Shown here: positions 60,101 to 64,000 of the stretch, piece by piece
Layout: the number at the start of each line of letters is the position of its first letter
Position numbering within the stretch: the first letter of the stretch is position 1
Assembly: GCF_950023065.1 (NCBI RefSeq)
Contig: NC_088678.1
Coordinates: 58,062,460-58,126,459, forward strand
Direction of reading: 5' to 3'
DNA: 64,000 bases
DNA from: Planococcus citri
Lineage: Eukaryota; Arthropoda; Insecta; Hemiptera; Pseudococcidae
Position numbers and translations under genes: made by a program
The notes under the pieces: model-generated
The model's database searches: none
The model's input: the letters and a program-made list of their open reading frames with translations, nothing else
Told to the model about the DNA's origin: nothing

Positions 60101-62426
60101 TTCGCAACATTTGAAAAATATATAGGTAAAGGTAGGTACAGGTAGGTAGGTAAAGTACACGATGGCGGAAAAACACGAATCGTAGGTAATATCATCGCAC
60201 GACCGGGGCCATCCAGGGCGCGATTATGCTGAAAAAACGCTACCACAGAAACCGAAACCGTATGCTCTTTAAAAGCCCTTCAAAATCCGTTCCTTCTATT
60301 ATACATACGACTTCTGATCTTTATCTGTCTACTTTATTATAAAAATCTTTTGCAAAAAATTCTTCACAAAAGGGTACAAAAAAACGGAAGCGAATCGACA
60401 GCAAATAATAGCTTTGTATTATGATTATTCCGAACGAGATATGTACCTATAGGTACCTACCTATATATTGATATTCGTCTGTTTCTTTTATCTCTTTTTT
60501 CAGGTCCACGTGTTTCTCTAAGTACATTTTGTAATTCAAACGAGTAATTTTTTTTCCATCGCACCAATAGTCCTTGCAAAATCGCCTCAAAATACCCAAA
60601 AATTCATTCGAATCCTTCATATCCTTCTTACAGAAAACGCAAACCAACGAAAGGAAAAAACCATTTGGCAACACTGCTATCTGTTGAATGACCTCAAATG
60701 TTACACTTCCCCATAAACGTCGCGTATTCGGTGTTCGGATTCGCGCACGCATTCTCTATAAAAACTAATAAAAGTGAAAAGCGAACGATGCTAGAGTATT
60801 GATGAGAAAAAATTCAATTGCTACGCGGATTCGAAGAAATCTTCTCGATGAAATTTTCGTACGAGGCGACACCAAAAAAAAAGCTAATTTCCACGCGAGT
60901 TTTTAATCTACAACACGATATACAAAATTTCAACTCAGTTGCGCCAAAAGTTTTACGCGAAAGCACGAAAACTGATCGATATCTTCCATTACAATAATGA
61001 AGTATTAAAAAAATAGAATATCGGCCAAGTTCTATCAAAAAAATTACACGTACATAAGAATCGATAAAGCAGGGAGAATGCCACGTTTTTAGAGTTCAAA
61101 ATCGATACACCTTCCACTTTCTACATTTTCGATCATATATTTTTTTACATCCCTCCAGTGATTTTCAAACCCTTTGTCGCCGACTCGTTCGATGATTCGA
61201 AATTTACAAACGACGATAACAGGAATAAACAAGCAGAAATTGTACGTTGCTGAAAAAGATTCGAATAAAGTACAACGACCTCAAAAAAGAGGGCAAAAAA
61301 GCAGGTAAAAAAAATCGCAGATAAGTAATCTTCCAACAAAAATAACTAAATAATAGTCTGCGTTATTCATTTTTTTGCAGCATGTATTTATAATTAGGTA
61401 TTTTGGCTCAACGCCTGTGTTTCATTGTATCTAGATGTACTTATGGTTCGTCAGAAAATTACCCAATTTTAATTCGAATAAAAAGGCGCCAGAACCATTC
61501 GAGTTACGAAACGGTAGCGAAAAAAAGATTTATGGTAAATTCGACGATAATAATACAGCGACGAGTTATTTTTCTTATCGAAAACACGAACCATTTGAAA
61601 GTGAAAATCAAAAAAAAAAAGAAAACACCTAACAACGAAAATGAAAAGTAATCCTTTCGCTAAAAGAATACCATATCTATTTAAATTGATAAGCTTTACA
61701 ATACTAGTTTTAAGCGAAGTACAAGCCGAATAAAGCACGAAAGAAAATTTTCCATTTTATCAAAATAGTTCAACTTTCCAAGAAAAAAGGAAGAGATAAC
61801 GCAAACTATGAGAACCCTCATCTCTATATAATTTTCATGTTCGAAACTTTTCCAAAAAAAAAAGAGTAGGTACTTATCTAAATACCAAATTGAACTACCT
61901 ATTCGAAAATCGCCAATTGGTTTCGAAAACAGGCAGAAAAATAAACACGTAGGTTTTCTGGTTTAATGGCTATACCGTGTATCTGCAGGATCAGAAAAGG
62001 AAAAATATACGACCAATGATGAAAAACTTTTGACGAGGCGCCACGAAAGAAGAAAAAATTATTACAAATAATTGCAGAATGTGGAGTTTTTATATTCGAA
62101 ATAATTTTCAGCTTTCGTGTTTCAACTTACAAGGGAAAGTTATACGATGAAATATAATTTTTTGAATGTAATTAACGCACGCAAAGCGAATTTACAAGCG
62201 GAGGGTAGAAATATCTAAAATACAAACTGGAAGGAGCAAACACCCCATAACGCTGGCGCGTGAGGACCGCGCCCAAGATTGATTTTTTGCTTCAACAACC
62301 CTAGCGGTCATTTCGAGAATTTCGAAATGTAAAATTTAATGTTTTAGAATTTTTTTTCTTCGAAATTTCAAATTTTCTTTCGACTAAACGAAAATACCAT
62401 CGTAAGCGTATACAATAATTCCTTAC
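51198..62426 (-). other. G-alpha-o intron 1
   Basis: About 11.2 kb of AT-rich DNA between the GTAAGG donor at 62426 and the TTTTTTCAG acceptor at 51198. GA-rich simple sequence occurs at 51440-51470 and 51715-51745. It holds a 1.2-kb repeat element at 57087-58275. An alternative first exon, as known for fly G-alpha-o, was not recognised. Confidence 0.8.
57087..58275. repeat. 1.2-kb element with inverted ends and three ~180-bp tandem units
   Basis: Outer ends GGTGTCTAACA and, inverse, TGTTAGACACC. Close to both ends are GTAGGACTTAAG motifs. Inside, three units start with GAAAAGCAAA and CCGAG.GAAG.G.GG and continue with AAAAGCT then AAAATTA near 57500, 57680 and 57860, spaced about 180 bp. No coding capacity. 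Confidence 0.6.
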
Positions 62427-62544
62427 CGAGTAATAAAAGTTTGATATCTTTAGCTGCTTGAAGGCCATCTTCCTTCAAATTTTTTTCAATCTGCCGACTC
62501 CTGGCTAAAGCTGCCCTCTCTTCTGCGGACATAGCACAACCCAT
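62427..62544 (-). CDS. Galphao: G protein alpha-o subunit, exon 1
   Basis: 118 bp from the ATG at 62544 (context GCCATCATGGG) to the donor CTCG|GTAAGG. It encodes MGCAMSAEERAALARSRQ and further IEKNLKEDG to KLLLL, followed by the first base of the P-loop glycine. Gly2 is the N-myristoylation site and Cys3 the palmitoylation site that anchor alpha-o to the membrane. The helix SAEERAALARSRQIEKNL contacts the beta-gamma dimer. The length and sequence match insect alpha-o better than alpha-i (which has SAEDKAAVERS). This start is certain from the conserved MGC. Confidence 0.96.
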
Positions 62545-64000
62545 GATGGCAAATCTGATTTTCTTTTTTTCCGAAATGGTTATCCAGTAACAGACACTTT
62601 AGATTAAACAACTCTCTGGAATGATTACTCGGAAATTTCCGAGTACCCTCCAGTCAAATAATCACAATATTTTATAACATTTTAACTTGAAACATTATTG
62701 AAAATTTTAATTGTGTTATAATTTTAGAAATTTAATAAAAATAATCATTATAGTTTTTTTTTCGTTAACTTTAACGCAATAAACATAAAAATTCGAGTAT
62801 AACAATCGTGGTAACTCGAACGATTTACGTGATCAATCTCCGGCTAATATTGACGAAATTCGAATAGCATATATTTCATGTATAACTCGAGTACAACCAA
62901 GTAATTAACCGAAAAAAATTAACCAAAAAATTAACCCGAACACACAAATTTTTAACTAAAAAAGTCACAAACACTTTCGACTACACTATCACACCAGTAA
63001 ACGGAGACTCGCTGGAACGTCGCAACGTTTGTAAGAATGAATCAAAATGTGGACGAAACGCTTTCCGTGTCAACAGTTTCAATGCTACCAATACAGCATT
63101 TCAAAAAATACTAAACTGGTGGTATCGTTCATTTTTGTGATTTAACGTTTGAAGCTTTGGTACATTGGCTGTGTTGAGCTTTCGGGTAATTTTGGTATTT
63201 TTTTTGTTTTCATCGTTTAGAAAGCTCAACACGCAATGCCTAACGTATTATTTGTAAAATTATAAACAATTAAGGACTATTACGGATTTATTTTTAGAAT
63301 TCTTTCACCCTTTCTCAAAGTGAGTAGCCTAATATATTATTGAAAGTTTCTGATTTATTTATGGTCATTGCGAATCAGAATTTTAAAAGCTAATTTTCAA
63401 CAACTGAATGAGCGATTATCAAGGTAGGGAAGGTTTGGTTAGGTTTGGTGAACTCTTTGATTAGCCTAATGCCAAATATGTAAATTACTTTCATTGCAAT
63501 TTTAGAAGCTCCAAATTCTAATGCTTTATGCTCGTGTTGATTTTGTTTGGTGCTGTGTTTGTGTACGCATACTTACCTACTTTGCATAAGAAAATTAAAA
63601 ACACATCCAACTTGAAAGACTTCCTTTCTTCTATAATTAAAAAAAAAGAAAAGTCATTTCATTGATAGGTAGGTATCGATATTATAAGGATTTTTTAGGT
63701 TTTTAGGTTCATACCTCCCCTATTTCCGGTAAAAAATACAAAATAAAACAAAAAAATTGTTGTTTTTTTTGTTTTCTAACCAAATTTTTTCGAAAAATGT
63801 TCGCTCCATTTTCACTTGAGAAGTAATTTTATTTCATCTTCCTTTCAATAAAATAGGTTATCAATTATCATACAATATGAAAGTTTTCCGGAAAATTTCT
63901 TCAGATTTCGATTTTTCATGCTTAAATAAATCTGATTTTGCTCCCTCTTTGGTAAACCCTGGCTACGCCTGACCTAATGAGAGTGAAACATACATCCGCC
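62545..64000 (-). other. 5' UTR and upstream region of G-alpha-o
   Basis: AT-rich sequence upstream of the start codon. The transcription start is not evident. The G+C-richer patch 63000-63070 could be promoter-proximal. No other gene is recognised up to the window end. Confidence 0.4.

Noticed and set aside
1..64000. CRISPR array or bacterial operon features
   Set aside because: The sequence is eukaryotic with spliced genes; repeats found are transposon ends or microsatellites, not spaced direct repeats.

Overview
The window is insect nuclear DNA. It is AT-rich and intron-rich, with many short degraded repeats. It carries the 5' part of a G protein alpha-o gene on the minus strand: three coding exons of 118, 43 and 142 bp with consensus splice sites. 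The encoded N-terminus (MGCAMSAEERA at the start, P-loop GAGESGKST split between exons 1 and 2) is typical of insect G-alpha-o. TAGGTA/TACCTA tetramer runs are frequent in the flanks. I suspect a hemipteran such as a scale insect or mealybug, but the sequence alone does not prove it. The downstream G-alpha-o exons (switch regions onward) were not found, so positions 1-48019 are either a very long third intron or lie beyond the gene.

The main object is a complete 16.8-kb LTR retrotransposon at 4388-21187, read on the minus strand. It has 425-bp LTRs (TGTA...TACA, 2 differences between them), a 4-bp target duplication AGAT, and a Ty3/gypsy-like pol. From its 5' end it reads: LTR (20763-21187), leader, a 953-aa Gag, a -1 frame that opens an SGNH-like region and the aspartic protease, RT, RNase H, integrase core, a second cellular-type RNase H, a GPY/F-like module and a charged tail (to 11289), then an env-position accessory gene, a 3' untranslated region and the 3' LTR (4388-4812). 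The accessory gene is spliced. Three coding exons (9529-9579, 8940-9435, 6437-8820) join in frame across introns of 93 and 119 bp. They encode a roughly 976-aa protein with a RING-like zinc finger, a coiled coil, repetitive K/T and acidic linkers, and a C-terminal domain resembling an SGNH hydrolase.

This copy looks young but is interrupted. An 809-bp segment with 15-bp inverted ends splits the SGNH-like/protease frame at 16467-17275, and a single in-frame TAG at 15438-15440 lies inside the protease domain. The frame is open on both sides of the TAG.

The rest is mostly noncoding. Between 21.2 and 48 kb there are several foldback or MITE-like elements, three of them flanked by TA, an internal tRNA-derived SINE-like segment at 44.28 kb, a diverged 620-bp repeat family present twice, local direct duplications and a degenerate tandem array. 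G-alpha-o exons 3, 2 and 1 lie at 48.0, 51.2 and 62.5 kb; intron 1 holds a 1.2-kb element with three 180-bp tandem units. The retrotransposon has the same orientation as G-alpha-o. If it lies in the gene's third intron, its splice sites and LTR poly(A) signal are in sense with the host transcript.
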